Positions 6,193 to 6,641 of a stretch of DNA of 6,641 nt are shown one piece after another. Origin of the DNA: Clostridia bacterium (GTDB taxonomy: Bacteria; Bacillota; Clostridia; Christensenellales; CAG-138); NCBI GenBank assembly GCA_016296415.1, contig JAEDJH010000066.1:1-6641 (forward strand), read 5' to 3'. The notes beneath the pieces are model-generated. The model was given only the letters and a program-made list of their open reading frames with translations. It was not told where the DNA came from and searched no databases. The position numbers were made by a program, and so were the translations under genes. Every line of letters begins with the position of its first letter. Within the stretch, counting starts at the first letter, position 1.

Positions 6193-6542
6193 TTTGCATT
6201 CTCCTTTGCAGTTCTGCAGGAAGCGATCAAAAGCCTACGAATGTTACCACAAAGCTTTTCGGTGTATTGATATGTAGCCGTATCTATTCTCTTGGTTTCA
6301 CACATCAATTTTAGCCAGTAACTTGTTTCATTAGATTCTTTCAGAGCGATTTCCAACTTCGCAACAAAGTCTTTCTTGCTCTGTGCATACTGTGCTTCGT
6401 GGATATTGGCACCAACGGATGTGCCTGCTCTTGCAAGCTGATCGGTCATGTATGAACTTTTTGGCGCAATTACCCCATCAACAAGATTAACAATAGCAAC
6501 GGCAAATTCAAAAGATAGATCAAGCAATTTGTTTTCTGACAT
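6189..6542 (-). CDS. Four-helix-bundle protein (23S rRNA intervening-sequence family)
   Basis: This is a 117-residue protein of the TIGR02436 four-helix-bundle family, first noted in intervening sequences of 23S rRNA genes and distantly related in fold to the Avd accessory protein of diversity-generating retroelements. Its biochemical role is not established. Four helical segments are plausible, with the family motif RAGTSVGANIHEAQ at 38-51, SKKDFVAKLEIALKES at 55-70 and NETSYWL at 71-77. The C-terminal helix contains YTEKLCGNIRRLL. The length is typical. I start at 6542 because the promoter -10 box (6565-6570) lies inside any longer frame and AAGG (6553-6550) is seven bases upstream of this ATG. 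It is the first gene of the two-gene unit. Confidence 0.9.
   Translation of the reverse strand: MSENKLLDLSFEFAVAIVNLVDGVIAPKSSYMTDQLARAGTSVGANIHEAQYAQSKKDFVAKLEIALKESNETSYWLKLMCETKRIDTATYQYTEKLCGNIRRLLIASCRTAKENAK
6201..6207 (-). promoter_or_regulatory. Ribosome binding site of the 137-residue gene, inside the upstream gene
   Basis: The minus strand reads AAAGGAG, eight bases before the ATG at 6192 and within the last codons of the four-helix-bundle gene. With the ATGA overlap it shows the second gene is translated in its own right. Confidence 0.75.
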
Positions 6543-6564
6543 AAAAGCACCTTCTTTCGTCAAG

Positions 6565-6593
6565 ATTATACCATAAGATGCTGCACTTTTCAA
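6565..6593 (-). promoter_or_regulatory. Near-consensus promoter of the four-helix-bundle operon
   Basis: On the minus strand TTGAAA (6593-6588) is followed by exactly 17 bp and a perfect TATAAT (6570-6565) preceded by TGG, an extended -10. Transcription would start near 6558, leaving a leader of only about 15 nt before the ATG at 6542. The -35 box directly abuts the last TGATATA separator of the right hairpin array and is part of the 14-bp inverted repeat. Confidence 0.85.
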
Positions 6594-6641
6594 TGATATA
6601 TCGCTGACGCGATATGATATACGGCGTTGCCGTATGATATA
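6594..6641. repeat. Right hairpin array with TGATATA separators, running off the edge
   Basis: TGATATA occurs at 6594-6600, 6615-6621 and 6635-6641, with periods of 21 and 20 bp. Between them are ATATCGC-TGAC-GCGATAT (6598-6615) and ATACGGC-GTT-GCCGTAT (6619-6635), each a 7-bp perfect stem that borrows bases from the separators. The third separator ends exactly at the window edge, so more units probably follow. Confidence 0.8.

Larger units (their letters stand above)
5651..6641. mobile_element. Candidate small mobile unit: hairpin arrays flanking a two-gene operon
   Basis: Two arrays of short hairpins (5651-5720 and 6594 to beyond 6641) bracket a two-gene operon with its own promoter. The inner array edges, 5714-5727 and 6586-6599, are inverted copies matching at 12 of 14 positions and sharing a perfect TTGAAAAG. 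Sampled lines of the interior are about 38% GC against about 53% in the desulfidase-like gene. The left outer edge abuts a gene remnant. No transposase, recombinase or reverse transcriptase is visible, so movement would need an enzyme supplied elsewhere. The right end is outside the window. Confidence 0.4.

Noticed and set aside
5779..6542. Diversity-generating retroelement suggested by an Avd-like four-helix-bundle protein.
   Set aside because: No reverse transcriptase, template repeat or variable-repeat pair is visible in the window.
6189..6593. A longer start (at 6593) for the four-helix-bundle gene.
   Set aside because: It would place the near-perfect promoter inside the coding region; the ATG at 6542 has a ribosome binding site and matches the family length.

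Overview
The window looks like chromosomal DNA of an anaerobic Firmicute of the class Clostridia, probably a gut Oscillospiraceae/Ruminococcaceae-type organism. The evidence is sigma-A-type promoters, GGAGG-like ribosome binding sites, moderate GC content, an ABC-2 exporter with a duplicated clostridial-type permease, a UPF0597/cysteine desulfidase family protein, and a four-helix-bundle (23S rRNA intervening-sequence type) protein embedded in short hairpin repeats. Every gene I can support lies on the minus strand, so the story reads from right (6641) to left (1).

Right region (about 5651-6641): a compact, AT-richer unit. A right-hand array of small hairpins separated by TGATATA heptamers (6594-6641, running off the edge) abuts a near-perfect promoter. 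That promoter drives a 117-residue four-helix-bundle protein and a 137-residue protein of unknown function, joined by an ATGA stop/start overlap. Beyond them lie a 17-bp direct repeat, a hairpin over the last stop codon, and a second hairpin array with a different separator (ATTTCAC, 5651-5720). The inner edges of the two arrays form an imperfect 14-bp inverted repeat (12 of 14 positions). I read the whole as a candidate small mobile unit.

Middle region (about 3000-5650): the left array abuts an open frame that is only the last 36 codons of some gene (5539-5649), consistent with an interrupted gene. Next come a strong promoter, a leader of about 130 nt with repeated CGTCGAA motifs, and a two-gene ABC exporter operon (ATPase then permease, 8-bp overlap), closed by a clear intrinsic terminator at 2972-3004.

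Left region (1-2970): a DegT/DnrJ/EryC1/StrS aminotransferase and then a UPF0597 (L-cysteine desulfidase-like) gene. The latter lacks the usual CTEP cysteine. They may be cotranscribed, although a weak terminator-like hairpin lies between them. The left edge cuts a tRNA-Ser(CGA) gene with its own well-placed promoter.

Functionally, the ATPase and permease clearly form one exporter. The aminotransferase (probably nucleotide-sugar amination) and the desulfidase-like protein have no obvious shared pathway. The four-helix-bundle gene and its coupled partner are the accessory part of the window and the place to look for something undescribed.
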